A DNA stretch of 64,000 nucleotides from Sycobia sp. Sy_11 (GCA_018907035.1 JACCIC010000098.1:1504501-1568500); one strand, 5' to 3'; shown: positions 36,071 through 48,302, numbered from the stretch's first letter. A program made the numbers and translations. The notes: generated by a model from the letters alone, not told the origin.

Positions 36071-39000
36071 CCTCCGTCTCGATTGGTGTATCAATTATGA
36101 ATAACAATTATCACGTATAAGTTATTTAATCGCGCGCTAAAGGACTAGGTTGTGAAAAAAAAAAAAGAATGCGACTACACACACCAACATTGTGACAATC
36201 CTTGGAGCGCATGAAAATCGATTCACCTCAACGAAGGATGAAAACTCACCAGGAAGAAGAGAGAAAAAACCGTGGGTATATGAGTTTATAGGTACGTGAC
36301 GCGAATGCGACCTTCTTGTTTCCCACGAAAAAGTCACTGAATCGCAGGAGAGGAACTTTAATTGCTCTTCAAAAAACGAAAAAAAAGGAAGAAAAACAAT
36401 TACTCCAATACCACGTTTGCCACTTGTTTTTGCATAAAATCGTTTTCTTTATTTTTTTTTTTTTTTTTACGTTTTCCGCTTTTGTCGCTGATTTGGCTTA
36501 CCTCGAAGAACACCAACTGCTGCCTAATTCACAGGAAGGGACATTTTCGATAAACATGTTCCACGGATCAGGTATCGCATTAACTAAGAAAATCCTTGGA
36601 TTAGCTACAGTCCAATACGCGCAACGGCTATGCGTTAATATAAAAATAATCGAGGCGAAATTCAATACTTCGCCCCGAAGTAAAGATCCAAGCTTCTGTA
36701 ATAAGGCTTGAAAGAAAAATTAGTAATAATCCCAGATTAATTTAATTCCAGATTATACTAATGTCAAGAAGATTAATTAGAAGGTTGAATTTTAGACAAG
36801 CCTCCATTTTTATTTTGGCCGTCCGGCTGGAAAATTCATCGTCCCAGAAGATTCGAGATAATAATATACGTTATTATATATGTACCTAAAATTCGAAAAC
36901 AGTAGGATCGAAATTTTTGGGAAAGAGGCACGTATGACTAGAGCACCAAGGCGCTTCGTAAACAGCAATATATCCATAATGCACACACACACACACACAC
37001 ACACATATCGAGACGTGAAAATATTTTTCAACGGCTTCGATTAATTAACGTGACAACTTCGAGACACGAATTAAATACTATATTCAATTCGTTAACGAGA
37101 TTTAAGAATTGCGTTGGATTTGTTGTTTTTTTTTTTTTTTTTTTTTTGTTTGATAGTAAGCCCAAACTTCGTGTGCTCTGCTGATAATGCATTTTCGTGC
37201 CTCGACTGGCTACGAGAAAATAAAAAAAAAAAAAACGAAAAAGCTTAAAAATTTTTTTCATAAATTCCTTACTTATCACTGATTCAAAATCAAAAAATAC
37301 TAAAAAGAAACGTGGAACTCAACTTTCGATCGAGTAAGTATTATTTAACGTTAGTTTCCAATGTTTCAAATTCAAATATTATCAAAGGAGTCGAGAGGCA
37401 ACATTGAAATTAATTGCAATTATTATTTATTGAAGTTGCCTGGAAATCTAACCTGAATTGGCATCGCTGTTTCTCGACATTGTGACTTCGGTCCACGGTA
37501 GAGAAATCAGACGCATAACTGAGAAACATGAATGTATGAACAAGAATACATACTTATAAATTATAATAAACCATCGGTCAGTTGCCAAGAGTCAATCAAT
37601 GCGCATTAGCATTTATGATTTCTAATTGTTGAAAACTTTACGATAGCTTGTTAATAATCATAGATGACAAATTTGTTCAAGTGTTGTTCTTCTATTATTT
37701 TTGAATTGTGTTGAATTTAATCAGAGATTGCAAATATCAATTTTACCAATCGAGCAAATACTACTCTTTTCGGAATCATATTCGATATCAATAGTCAATG
37801 GTTTTGAAACGTTCATAAGCAAAAATATTAATTCATAAGCATAAAATATACTAATTAACTAAAAATTTCTATGATTTAATAATATACGTAAGGAATATTC
37901 TGTCAAAAGAATATATCAACTAGTCAGGCATAAAGCAAAAAATTACTAAGAATAATAAGAACATACTGTAGGTAATGGCAACATTTTTTTAAAAGTATCA
38001 TTAGTTTGTTTATTTTTAATTTTTCGAGATATTCAGTTAGAAAAATTTTGAACACTGTACAAATGATGTCTCGATAAAAGGAACATGTATTATGATACTT
38101 ATTCAAAATATTATTTTCCTTTCATCATTCTATACCATACAGAAAAATAACGAGCTTTTGTTACTTCTTTGCTCACCCTTGCATTACTTCTAAAATAATT
38201 ACTACATCAATTTCTAAAAGAAAAGAAAAAAACAAAACGGAACATTACAACTTTACGATTTACGCACTATCGACGAAAAATTTACTCACAAAGAACTCTT
38301 GCACAGTTCGTATCCGACGAAAATTCAACGCCCATCCGTCCGGAACTTGTGCGTGCGCGTGATTACGAGACGAACGATACTTCTATATGTATAAAAATAA
38401 AACAATATCACTTTCCGACTCGCTTAGCAAAAAATCATTATAATATTATCCTATCGAATGATCGACGAAATCGGCTTCGCGGTCGACGGGTTTTAGTCGC
38501 CCGTGTATATATATAGACTTATCAAAGCGGCATTGGAAGAAAGTACGGGCAAGTATTACAGGTTTCGTCCATTTGTTTGTTGTTACTTTATTTGTAATTT
38601 TTGTTTTAAGCAATCTTACTCCGTTGGCGGTTTTATAGATATCGTTCGGCCGTGAAAAACGAATTCGGAGGAATAAATATTGGAGATACCTCGGGCCGTA
38701 ATGGCCTAACACGGATTTTCAATCGCCTCCATATACATTATTGACGTTGATATTATTGACGCTGTGTCATTTCTTGTTAATTATAGTGTAATATAATATA
38801 ACAAATACGAATTGAGCACCCGTGAGCGATGAGCACCTAACGCAAAAAAAATCGTCCCGAGGCTGTTGCGTTATGCGTGTGAAGAACAGGTTCTCATACA
38901 CATATAAATATACATGTACATATGCATGCATATGTATACATGTAGAAAGGTTAGACGAAAGCGCCGATGAGACACAACATTGATATGTTCCTTGGCTATA

Positions 39001-40647
39001 TATTATAGCTATATATATATATACGTGGCTTTGAAATATTATTCGCGGCCATATCGACCGTAAAGTCGAATTCTCGTGCATTTGGAAGTACGATATAAGA
39101 ATATTTTGATGCTTAAACCGTCCAATAAAATCAGTTATGTGAAAGTATGCACGATAAATTTTATACATACATGTATGTGTGCACGCGCGCGCGTGCGTGT
39201 GTGTGTGTGTAAAATATCACGGCTTTACTCGGAGAACAATCAAAGCAGTATAATCTTTTCGGCAGGATATCGGGGTCTCGGAAGTTGGTTATTTACCTCT
39301 GCGAGAAAAATGGCTTGCGTCCAAGCAGAACGAGGATCTTGGCTTTTCTATATATATATAAGCATATATGTAAAGTGACTTGCAAAATAATACTAAAGTT
39401 ATTATTGCAATTACAGCGGTATATAAATCTACTTTCAATCGTATACTTCATAGTTGCGATAGCAGAACAGTGGGCAAAATAGGTTCATAAAATATTATTG
39501 GTGCTCGCAATACATTTTTCGGTGTAAATCGTATGAGTAAAGTAACAATTCCCGTTTTTCCAATTTTTCACGTATTGTTGTGTATAAAGCCGGACTTTAC
39601 GCAACAGCGTCATAAAGTTGCTATTCGGTGTACATATAAAGTAGAAATTCATAAATTGTTTTTTAGGCAGTTTAACGAAACGTCGTGTCTAAAATGGTAC
39701 CTTTCGTACACTCTCGAAAGATACTGTTCGCACCAAAAATTACTTATAATCTAACAGTACTACATCATGTAATGTAATCAAAGAAAAAATTTCGATTTTA
39801 TAAATTAATTACATTCATCCGATTTTTTCGTATTAAAAATTTTTACGCACTCGATTGCTTATAAGAGTTAAATGTTAAGAGATACCTACTTACATATCCT
39901 TTCAAAGTGTTGTATAATCATCTGATGATATCCTTGCTTTGAATTAGTTGAGTTATTTGTCCAGATTTTCAATATTCTCATTGATAACTAAAATGTTAAT
40001 AATCGTAATAAAAATATATAATTGTTAATATTGAAATGCATCCTATCAGTTATAATGATAATTCGCAGTAGAAACAGACTAAAAATTATACGATTAAAGT
40101 CTCCGTTTCGAATCGATCGATGATTTTCTGGAACTGATTGAATAATCATTCTCTAAACTGAGAGTAGAATTTTCACGAAACAATCGAAACTTATTATTTT
40201 CCCATACAATTGTCCCAAACAACTGTGCGTCGGGAGTGCGTCAAAAAAAAAACAAAAAAAAAAAAACAAAAAAAAAACTCACATTTCTTATTACTACTGT
40301 GGACGAAAGTCCTGTAATCCTATCGGGACACGATCCCATGATCTCCCGCCGCCAGTTAATCGAGCGCGTACCCAAGCTCTCGCTAGTTATTCACATCGCG
40401 CGCATATAATATAGTGGTCATGCATAATCGCCGGTATAATCGCAATGTCCATATACGACGGCGCAAAATCTATAAGCAAGATCCTCCCTCCCGCCCCGGT
40501 GCCCTGCTCCATCAACTAATGGAACAGCTGACCGTTGTCAATTGACACGTCATTCGCGCCGACTCCTCGTCAGGTGGCACTGCGGTCCCAGCTTCTCGCC
40601 TCCCTCCCTCCCTTCCTCCGAAAACCCTCTCTTCCTCACCCTCATCG

Positions 40648-40678
<31 letters not shown>

Positions 40679-40692
40679 TCACTCTCTCTCCC
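40648..40692. repeat. (CT)n microsatellite upstream of a TATA box
   Basis: CT array with small interruptions, ending about 50 bases upstream of the TATAAAAG at 40745. GA/CT tracts at this distance are common in insect promoters. Confidence 0.95.
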
Positions 40693-40744
40693 TGGTCCGC
40701 ATCTGTATTCGTGCGCGCTCGCCTCGCCGGCCGATGCGCGCGAT

Positions 40745-40776
40745 TATAAAAGGTTGGGACAGCCGGGCGCTTCAGC
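40745..40776 (+). promoter_or_regulatory. TATA plus initiator core promoter
   Basis: TATAAAAG at 40745-40752 is followed 29 bases after its first T by an initiator-like TTCAGC with A at 40774. That is the standard spacing. The surroundings (40500-40830) are CpG-rich with a (CT)n tract upstream. A plausible transcript would have a leader to 40995, then an intron from GTAAGTAA (40996) to TTATTATTCTTACAG (41129). Confidence 0.5.
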
Positions 40777-40833
40777 GGCATCAGCGGCACACACGCACTC
40801 CGCGTTCCGGCACTCGCTTTTGCGCGAGTTATA

Positions 40834-40838
<5 letters not shown>

Positions 40839-40878
<40 letters not shown>
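40839..40878. repeat. (AT)n microsatellite
   Basis: AT array 65 bases downstream of the predicted start site, so it would lie in the leader of that transcript. First of 13 AT arrays in the next 7 kb. Confidence 0.97.
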
Positions 40879-40880
<2 letters not shown>

Positions 40881-41129
40881 ATTTACACAGGCGCGCGCGC
40901 GCGAGTCTCGCAGCCGCGAGCCCCCGAGTATTTACATCTGTCGTCGTTCGTATTGCGTATATCTCGAGATCGTTTTCAATAAATAAATAGATTTTGTAAG
41001 TAACGAGTGCGCCGAGATTTTGTAAGCGCGAGTGCGGGTCATCGATACAAGTAAAAAGAGATCTCGTACAGTGATTTTGTTGTTGTTTATTTTTTATTTT
41101 CATTTTTTTGTTTTTTATTATTCTTACAG

Positions 41130-41228
41130 TAAGTAGAGTGCAACTGGCTTCGTTGGTATGCAAGTGGTTCTAGCTCAGATGCATACAAACACACCAGACA
41201 CACATCACTTCCTATCCCATGTCCTCGG
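41130..41228 (+). other. Candidate second exon of the 40.77-kb transcript
   Basis: Begins after a TTATTATTCTTACAG acceptor and ends CTCGG before GTGAGG, a fair donor. The 99-nt segment has three ATGs. The last one (41219) would encode M, S, S and one extra base, exiting in phase 1 like the exons at 16147 and 43150, but its context is weak. It could equally be untranslated. Confidence 0.2.
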
Positions 41229-41399
41229 GTGAGGGAGACGGGAGTTACTTTTCTTTATCCATTCTTTCGGATCTATTCTAGAGGTAGGACTATCTGGTGA
41301 TTTTTTTTTCTTCTTTTTCTTAGTTGCTTGCTTCAATTCAAGAGCTGGTAGTGTATGGGGTCTGATTTTCAGGGTAAACAATTCGCGAATAACACAGAT

Positions 41400-41401
<2 letters not shown>

Positions 41402-41453
<52 letters not shown>
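41402..41453. repeat. (AT)n microsatellite
   Basis: Pure AT array of about 26 units. Confidence 0.97.
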
Positions 41454-41455
<2 letters not shown>

Positions 41456-41822
41456 TATTTCAACTGGAAAAAAAAAACATTCTATTATACTATTGTAGTA
41501 TACGCTTGTCCATCTTAATGGACAAAGGACTACAATTAAATCGAATCATACCCCTCATGCGTGTACACACGCAAACTCACATACACACACACACACATAC
41601 GCCAGATTCCGCACTCTTTACAATACTTGTGTTACGCAGAAAAGCCAAAATTTCGTAAATATGCGGAAATCTTGGTACACATTTCATTTCCGCCTGTCAA
41701 ACCAAGCGATTCGGTTTGCTGTATAAACAAGAAAGAAAAAAGAAGAAATTATTTACACCGACCGTGTACGCGATTGTTCTCCATCGAAATAAACTCATAG
41801 GACGTATTGCAGTTGAGGAAAT

Positions 41823-41825
<3 letters not shown>

Positions 41826-41871
<46 letters not shown>
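41826..41871. repeat. (AT)n microsatellite
   Basis: Pure AT array. Confidence 0.97.
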
Positions 41872-41877
<6 letters not shown>

Positions 41878-42095
41878 TTTTTTAAGCTTTTTTTCTCGTG
41901 TTTTTTTTTCGCGTTCGCGATCATTTTTGTTCGTTCGTTCGTTCGAAATCGTTAAGTTGGCACGTGGCGCGTCGCAAGACCTATAAATATTTATTCGAAA
42001 TTTAGCAGTAAAGCCCCTTCTTTTTGCCTCTCTGCTTCGTTCGGCGCGCGAATCCGCTCCGAAATTTTGGGCGGTTGTATTATTTAGACATATAC

Positions 42096-42101
<6 letters not shown>

Positions 42102-42145
<44 letters not shown>
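42102..42145. repeat. (AT)n microsatellite
   Basis: Pure AT array immediately before a CpG-rich block (42150-42450). Confidence 0.97.
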
Positions 42146-42149
<4 letters not shown>

Positions 42150-42450
42150 CGTGCATCTCGATGCACAACGCAGGGGACGCGCGCGTCTGCGCGACGGGCC
42201 GATTTCTGCGCCCCGCGCGACGCGAACGCGTCCCCGTGGAATTTTTGCGATCTGTCGCGGATTCGCGCGCGCCGAATGAGACGAAGCGACATTGATCGGG
42301 AATTATGGTCGTGGTGATTGTTACATTTGAAATTTTTCTGTACGCGCAGGCTGACCTTTACGCACACCTTAGCCGTATTCGGATATCAATTCTTATCGTC
42401 GTCTACGGCGCGCTTTTCCCCTCGCGCGCATCATCATAAATAAATATTTA
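42150..42450. promoter_or_regulatory. CpG-rich block upstream of the 43-kb first exon
   Basis: Dense CpG sequence of about 300 bases. No core promoter element was identified. It may be part of the same promoter region as 42880-43149 or an upstream regulatory element. Confidence 0.3.
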
Positions 42451-42492
42451 AAACTCACGGGCCATTAGCGATGCAATGATTTTTTTCTTCTT

Positions 42493-42499
<7 letters not shown>

Positions 42500-42533
<34 letters not shown>
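42500..42533. repeat. (CT)n microsatellite
   Basis: Pure CT array, flanked by T-rich pyrimidine sequence. Confidence 0.95.
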
Positions 42534-42537
<4 letters not shown>

Positions 42538-42789
42538 CTTTTATGAAAAACTACTGTGCACCGGCTTGTAGTAGTATGGATCAGCAGTTCGAAGCACTTC
42601 CTCCACGCTTTCCTCACCCCTCCCGCCCCCGCACTCCGTTCCGTCGTAATAACCTCATATAAATTTGCAATAAGCCTCGGATATAAATAACGCATGAAAA
42701 AAAAAATCCAAAAAAAAAAGGAAATAAAAAACTGATTGCGCGCGGAGATATTCCCCTCTGTATAGATATATACATATATACATGCCTAC

Positions 42790-42821
42790 ATACATATATT
42801 CATACATATATACATATATAC

Positions 42822-42875
<54 letters not shown>
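42790..42875. repeat. Compound (AT)n/(AC)n microsatellite
   Basis: ATAC-interrupted AT array becoming pure AT from about 42832, ending just before the CpG-rich leader of the 43-kb exon. Confidence 0.97.
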
Positions 42876-42879
42876 CTGA

Positions 42880-42984
42880 CAATCCGTCGCGCAGCCGCTC
42901 TCGCGCAGGTGAGCGCAGTTTGCGCGCGCGCGTTATCGTGCACGTTGTACATCAGGTGTTACAGAGCGAGGAGCATCGCTCTCG

Positions 42985-43019
<35 letters not shown>

Positions 43020-43149
43020 CCTCCCTCCCTCCCTCACACTGCCGAGAAAGCGCATTTCCTTCATATTATCCTTCTATCGTATTTGTATCTATATATAGGC
43101 TCATCGTACGTAGTAAATAATCGGCACCGAGCGAGGACAACATATTATA
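42880..43149 (+). promoter_or_regulatory. Promoter-like region and 5' leader of the 43-kb first exon
   Basis: CpG-rich sequence, a (CT)n tract at 42980-43035 and then a leader with no ATG in the last 45 bases before the start codon at 43150. No TATA box was seen at a useful distance. A CAG/GTGAGC donor-like site at 42905-42911 could also allow an upstream leader exon. Confidence 0.4.
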
Positions 43150-43174
43150 ATGGCCATGGATCCGAAAAGTATAG
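43150..43174 (+). CDS. Short coding first exon (MAMDPKSI-), partial gene
   Basis: ATG with A at -3 and G at +4 opens eight codons (M A M D P K S I) plus one base, followed by GTGAGT, a perfect consensus donor. The exon leaves in phase 1, as does the exon at 16147. In unspliced sequence the frame stops three codons later (GGT GAG TAG), so splicing is needed for a protein. The position after a CpG-rich leader with a (CT)n tract fits a 5' exon. No family can be named from eight residues. The donor's quality makes it the better supported of the two first exons. The acceptor exons must lie downstream, probably outside the window. Confidence 0.55.
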
Positions 43175-43480
43175 GTGAGTAGACGTTTATGTGTGTGGGC
43201 ATGTATGTGTGTGTGTGTGTGCGTGTGCGTAATATATATGTATATAAAAACAACATTTTTAGGTTTATCCGATCTTGCTACTAATATAGAAACGAGTCTG
43301 TTTTTCTTGTTTTATTAATTCTTTTTCTTTTATTATTATTAACGGAAAAATATTTTCTGGCGATGCCGATTTTGTTATACATGTAAATGTGTGTTTCTGT
43401 GCGAGCGTGCCTTAGTGCATGCATACGTTTTTCTCGATCTTCTCGGCGAAATATTTTATGTGTGTGACAAGGATAAAAAC

Positions 43481-43481
<1 letters not shown>

Positions 43482-43517
<36 letters not shown>
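43482..43517. repeat. (AT)n microsatellite
   Basis: Pure AT array about 310 bases after the first-exon donor. Confidence 0.97.
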
Positions 43518-43522
<5 letters not shown>

Positions 43523-43791
43523 CCGATTTTTTATTTTTCCGCTTCCTACTTCGGTCCGTCCTGAACGCGTACCTCCAAACGACTTATTTATTAATTCCAT
43601 CAAACATTGTCGAGCTGAAAAAACAATGATTACGATTATACCTCGCAACAATAATTCCCCCAGTTCCTCAACAATCTCCTACATGTACGGATCTACTATA
43701 ATAGATTTATATATAGTTAATATATTAATTTATATTATAATATTAATTAATATTATAATAGTTAATAATTATAGTCAATAATTATAGATAA

Positions 43792-43796
<5 letters not shown>

Positions 43797-43838
<42 letters not shown>
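43797..43838. repeat. (AT)n microsatellite
   Basis: Pure AT array preceded by 100 bases of TAATTATA-like sequence with several small inverted repeats. Confidence 0.97.
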
Positions 43839-43840
<2 letters not shown>

Positions 43841-44775
43841 ATACAAATAGATGCCGCACATGTTTTTCCAAAATTGCAGAGTTGCTCGATCACTTATATT
43901 AATAAAATAATCATCATCGATAGAATCCAAGCGCTGCGCCCTCAGTTGCAGCTCCAAAAATTTATCGTCCCAATTCGAAAGTAGACTTAATCAATGATTT
44001 GATGAGATAGCATTGGATTTTAATCGAACCCTCCTCATAAAACTGGCGAATTTTCGAAACTTTCGCATTATGTCCCTGAGACGAATCGTGTTTAACGTAT
44101 ACATCTATACATGGAACATCGACTACCGCAGCGATTCCGCGTTAATGCAACCGCGCGCGCGCGCGCGCGCAAGGAATGAAACACCACTTGATTAAGATTA
44201 GGCGAATTGCGCTTAAAGAACTGCAACGACACAATGTGAATTTTACAATTTAATTGTTCGATGTTCGGTCACGATATCAGTGGTTCGACCATTTCCAAGG
44301 ATCCTGGCAAATCGGAATTTTCTATCTTCCCGTCTATGAATGATTTCCACGACGAGAACTGCCCTAAAAGGTCAAAATTACGCGTGTTATCACTGTAAAG
44401 CCTATTTCCAAATTTTACTCGCCAAATAAAAACGACAATTGACGACACGTCCAATGCGACTGTTGGCGATTATATTGCCGAACGAGAGCTTTTACAAGTG
44501 CGAAATTTTCGTACTCGTATTATTATCACGTGGCTGTCTTTAAAAGGGCCACGAGGTAATTCCTGAAAATGGTCGTTACCTCGACATCTCATATATCGGT
44601 CAAGATAAATGAACGTATAAAACGAAATTGATATAATCTCGTCCAAGTATTTAAGGATTATTCTAACAATATAATTATTACAAGGAATTAAATTCCTCAT
44701 CGACACCGGATTAAATTAACGACAGAAAAATAGAAAAAACCTCCTAACTCTTACGTTACGCAATTGTATGACTGA

Positions 44776-44778
<3 letters not shown>

Positions 44779-44829
<51 letters not shown>
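44779..44829. repeat. (AT)n microsatellite
   Basis: Pure AT array of about 25 units. Confidence 0.97.
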
Positions 44830-44832
<3 letters not shown>

Positions 44833-45286
44833 CGCCAGTCTTGTGTGTTTAGAGAATTCAAGAGGCCACTGCTCTAAGCTCCACGAGTGTGTTTGTGGTT
44901 TCTAAACATTTGCCGTGACAATATTGAGACTTGGGACACGCGTGCGAGCGCATTTGGGATATTCCCGTGGGGGGAGGGGGTGCGCGCGCGCGCGCGCGTC
45001 TGTGTGTGTAAAAGAGACGTCTCTGAACGTGTCGAAAATTGACGATAAAATTTGCTCTTCGCTGTACATATTTGTGCAGCTTTTATTACGCTGGGAATTT
45101 TTCTTTTCGTTTCTTTTCTTGTTTTTTTTATTATTGTTTATAAATATATAGAACGCAGACAGGAAGTATAAGAGATCGATGAGATGGTATAATTAAATGT
45201 ATAATATATAAAAAAAATTTACAGTGGTATAGTTATCCACCTATGAGTAATTTACTTTTTATTAATTTAGCCATGATTATTTATTG

Positions 45287-45288
<2 letters not shown>

Positions 45289-45334
<46 letters not shown>
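45289..45334. repeat. (AT)n microsatellite
   Basis: Pure AT array. Confidence 0.97.
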
Positions 45335-45338
<4 letters not shown>

Positions 45339-45587
45339 GCTAAACTACCTTCTTTGAACATTTAGAGGCGAATGACCTATGATTACGGTGATAAAATCCA
45401 TAGAAAATGTTGAACTGCTTTTAATGGTCTAAGGTTGCACGTGGGGCTGTATTTAAAATTTATCGACTATATACAGTAGCGCGCCATCTTTATATAGTAC
45501 TTAACTATACTTTAGCGATTATGCGCTTAATAAGGAAAATTCTTATTGATATTAACGATCGCTTGAGTTCATTATTGCTGCTTTCGC

Positions 45588-45591
<4 letters not shown>

Positions 45592-45641
<50 letters not shown>
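45592..45641. repeat. (AT)n microsatellite
   Basis: Pure AT array, 250 bases after the previous one. Confidence 0.97.
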
Positions 45642-45644
<3 letters not shown>

Positions 45645-46412
45645 ATACCATATATTCATTTCGTTACGTTTCCGCACGCGGCACTTCCTGCAAATAGTCG
45701 ATATAGAGGAAGTGTTTCGGCTTTTACACTCGAGTTGGCCCCTTTTGAGTGACTATATTTATATATAACCATTTATTCTCTTCTTTAATTTTCTTTATTG
45801 AAAACCGGCCTTTTTTGCAACACATGCCTGGGAAGATGAGTATGCGAACGCGCTGGTAAAACAATAATAGAGCCAGAGAGTTGGTGAAAAATAATAATTT
45901 ATATAACGAATTGCATTACTCCTTTTTCATCCCGTAGTTTTAGTTCACGTGGTTCAAGAAATTTTCAATTTATACGAAATGCTTTAGAAACTCGGTTACG
46001 CAGTTGACGCTAGCAGTGAACAACTCAATTTGCACTGTGAACTTTGAGGAGAACCACTCAAGAATTAATTTTAACGATAATTAATTAACTTTCACTGCGG
46101 GTCCTTAGAGTAACCATCTTACAAAGAGAATAAATACAGCTTTTTTTACCAATTTTCGAATACTGAAATCGCAGAAGAGTATCGCGAATGGCCAAAGAGA
46201 TAATAATAAAGACAGATTTTTTAAATCATTATCTAAGGATGAGCCAAAAAGCAACGATAAGATTTATATTCTCCATTTTTCGTACCGTGGTTCAACAGGA
46301 TCAGGATAAACATTACGGACTTGCTATTTTCAAAAGTATCGAGGACGACCACCCGAAATGATGATTCTACACTTTTTCGTACATGTTAATTCGAATTTTT
46401 ATAATTTATTCG

Positions 46413-46418
<6 letters not shown>

Positions 46419-46462
<44 letters not shown>

Positions 46463-46467
46463 ATATA
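46419..46467. repeat. (AT)n microsatellite
   Basis: AT array with one TT phase slip near 46451. Confidence 0.97.
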
Positions 46468-46751
46468 ACGTATGCGCAAGGACATTTTTATATCGATTAC
46501 GTTCTCTCAATGTCTAGCTCATCGTCGTCATAGAAAGCAGGAGAAAAAACGAAAAACAAAAAAAAAAAAAAACAAAAAAACCTCGCGGAATCGCCTCGTA
46601 CTTCCCCCCCCCCCTCCTGCCATTCCCATCTTGGAAAGGCCATCGAACGCGCCTCTCGATACGGAATACATGTGCACAGAGACAATGATCGTATAACGTG
46701 CGGATCGCCGGCACTTTCTAGCGCCGCGATTGCGCGCTCGCTTTTATTCGT

Positions 46752-46754
<3 letters not shown>

Positions 46755-46807
<53 letters not shown>
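46755..46807. repeat. (AT)n microsatellite
   Basis: Pure AT array of about 26 units inside a CpG-rich patch. Confidence 0.97.
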
Positions 46808-46809
<2 letters not shown>

Positions 46810-47815
46810 GTACGCACATAATCATACACAGTTATAAAACTGCCATATATAGCGGGATCGCGAAAGAACAGAAGAGAGAAAGGCCATTGCGGTATCGCGT
46901 TAGGAGCGAAACGCAGGCGTCCTTCCACGAGCCAGAGGACGGACGCTCTCTCTCTCTCTCACTCTCTAGGAAATAATTATTATCGCTTAGTAGCCAAAAA
47001 GGAAGAGCTATTACGGGGATGGAATAAGTTTTTTTAAGCTTGCGTTCGGCGATCGTCATCGGTGAGGTATTTATCGCGTTTGCGCTCAAATCCTCAGAAC
47101 CCAGGAAGAGAGATAAGTGGTCCCCACGGCCCTTCGGACTTGAGCGCTGCTTTACTTGAATAATTACGGCCTTCGTAAAATTACGTGAAATATAGGATAA
47201 CATTGTAAAGCAACACATTTAGCGCGAAATCGGATTATTGGCAATTTTCTTTAATCCGCGTTCCTTTCTTATTTGTGCCTTTTTGCTTCAAGGCCACGCA
47301 GCTTCCAACTAAACAAACTCTTATTATTATATATTCTAATTATCATATAAAAATATTTACGTGTCGCATATAAATTATAGATTGATAAAACGAACGTATC
47401 AGTCGCTTCCTTATGTTTATATATTTTTCTCTTTTCTCCATTGCAAGATTTACTGGGATTGGAAAGGTGTTTTTTTTTTTTTTTTAAGAATTCTTATATG
47501 CAAAAGAATGAATAAGTAGAATTTATATATTTAATTTATCTTTACTCTGTGATTTACATTAAGAATATTAACTTAATATATGTCACCTTACCTATCTGGA
47601 AAATCATAGTCATTTGCATCAAAATGTAATGAACAAACTAATAGCCGTTAATTATTATCGTTAATCCTTCATATTCTCATCGGTCCTTCAGTTTTATCCA
47701 CAATTTCAATAGACGGTATCGACGGCTTAGCCCAAAGATGACATGTAATTTTTTTAAATAAGTACCAATACTATATAATTATATATATAGTGGAAAATAT
47801 AAATATAAAAACTAA

Positions 47816-47818
<3 letters not shown>

Positions 47819-47874
<56 letters not shown>
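47819..47874. repeat. (AT)n microsatellite
   Basis: Pure AT array of about 28 units. Confidence 0.97.
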
Positions 47875-47877
<3 letters not shown>

Positions 47878-48106
47878 GGACAGACTACTCTAGTCAGCGA
47901 TTCATACCCTCCCGCCTAATGGTCATTGATATCATAAGTTAAGAGTAAGTACTATTTCTGCTTTATGGCACAATTTTCATCTTCAATCTAAAAAAGAAAA
48001 ATCACCCTCCTCAGGATTGAGCTATTTTCTCTCCGTACAAATTTCGAAAAGACTAATACATCAAGTACAAGCTGTGCATTAAAAAGCACGCCTCCATTAT
48101 ACTTAC

Positions 48107-48168
48107 ATTATCCAACATTAATGTATCCGGTGCTTTGGTAAACGTCCAGGTTCCATTTCCAAAGAGCG
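48107..48168 (-). CDS. Candidate internal coding exon on the minus strand
   Basis: On the minus strand a pyrimidine-rich acceptor (GGATTTTTTCATTTATTCGCAG) precedes a 62-nt open segment that ends AAT before GTAAGTAT, a strong donor. It enters in phase 1, exits on a codon boundary and encodes LFGNGTWTFTKAPDTLMLDN. NGT is a potential N-glycosylation site, so an extracellular or lumenal segment is possible. I do not recognise the family with confidence. The arrangement (short tail of a signal peptide, then a beta-rich start) faintly recalls the mature N-terminus of renin receptor/ATP6AP2 proteins. No partner exons were found. Confidence 0.3.
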
Positions 48169-48179
48169 CTGCGAATAAA

Positions 48180-48265
48180 TGAAAAAATCCGGATAACTTG
48201 CAGCGCGAGCTGCTGAACCCGCGAACGCCTTGAGATAGCGCGCGGATTTCGACGAGGGACACACG

Positions 48266-48302
<37 letters not shown>

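Larger units (their letters stand above)
31070..40500. other. Long gene-poor stretch
   Basis: No convincing exon or RNA gene. Holds a (TAA)n run at 32412-32443, an A33 run at 32950-32982, one (AT)n array, a (TTC)n run at 36031-36070 and a short (CA)n at 36981-37005. Moderately complex patches at 34570-35030 and 36480-36715 show no recognisable motif. If the first exon at 16147 is real, this may be intron. Confidence 0.4.
43181..48100. other. Inferred intron packed with (AT)n arrays
   Basis: No recognisable exon. Eight (AT)n arrays are listed separately, plus (CG)n runs at 44152-44170 and 44982-44998 and short CpG-rich patches at 46600-46950. If 43150-43174 is a first exon, this is the start of its first intron. 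Confidence 0.45.
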
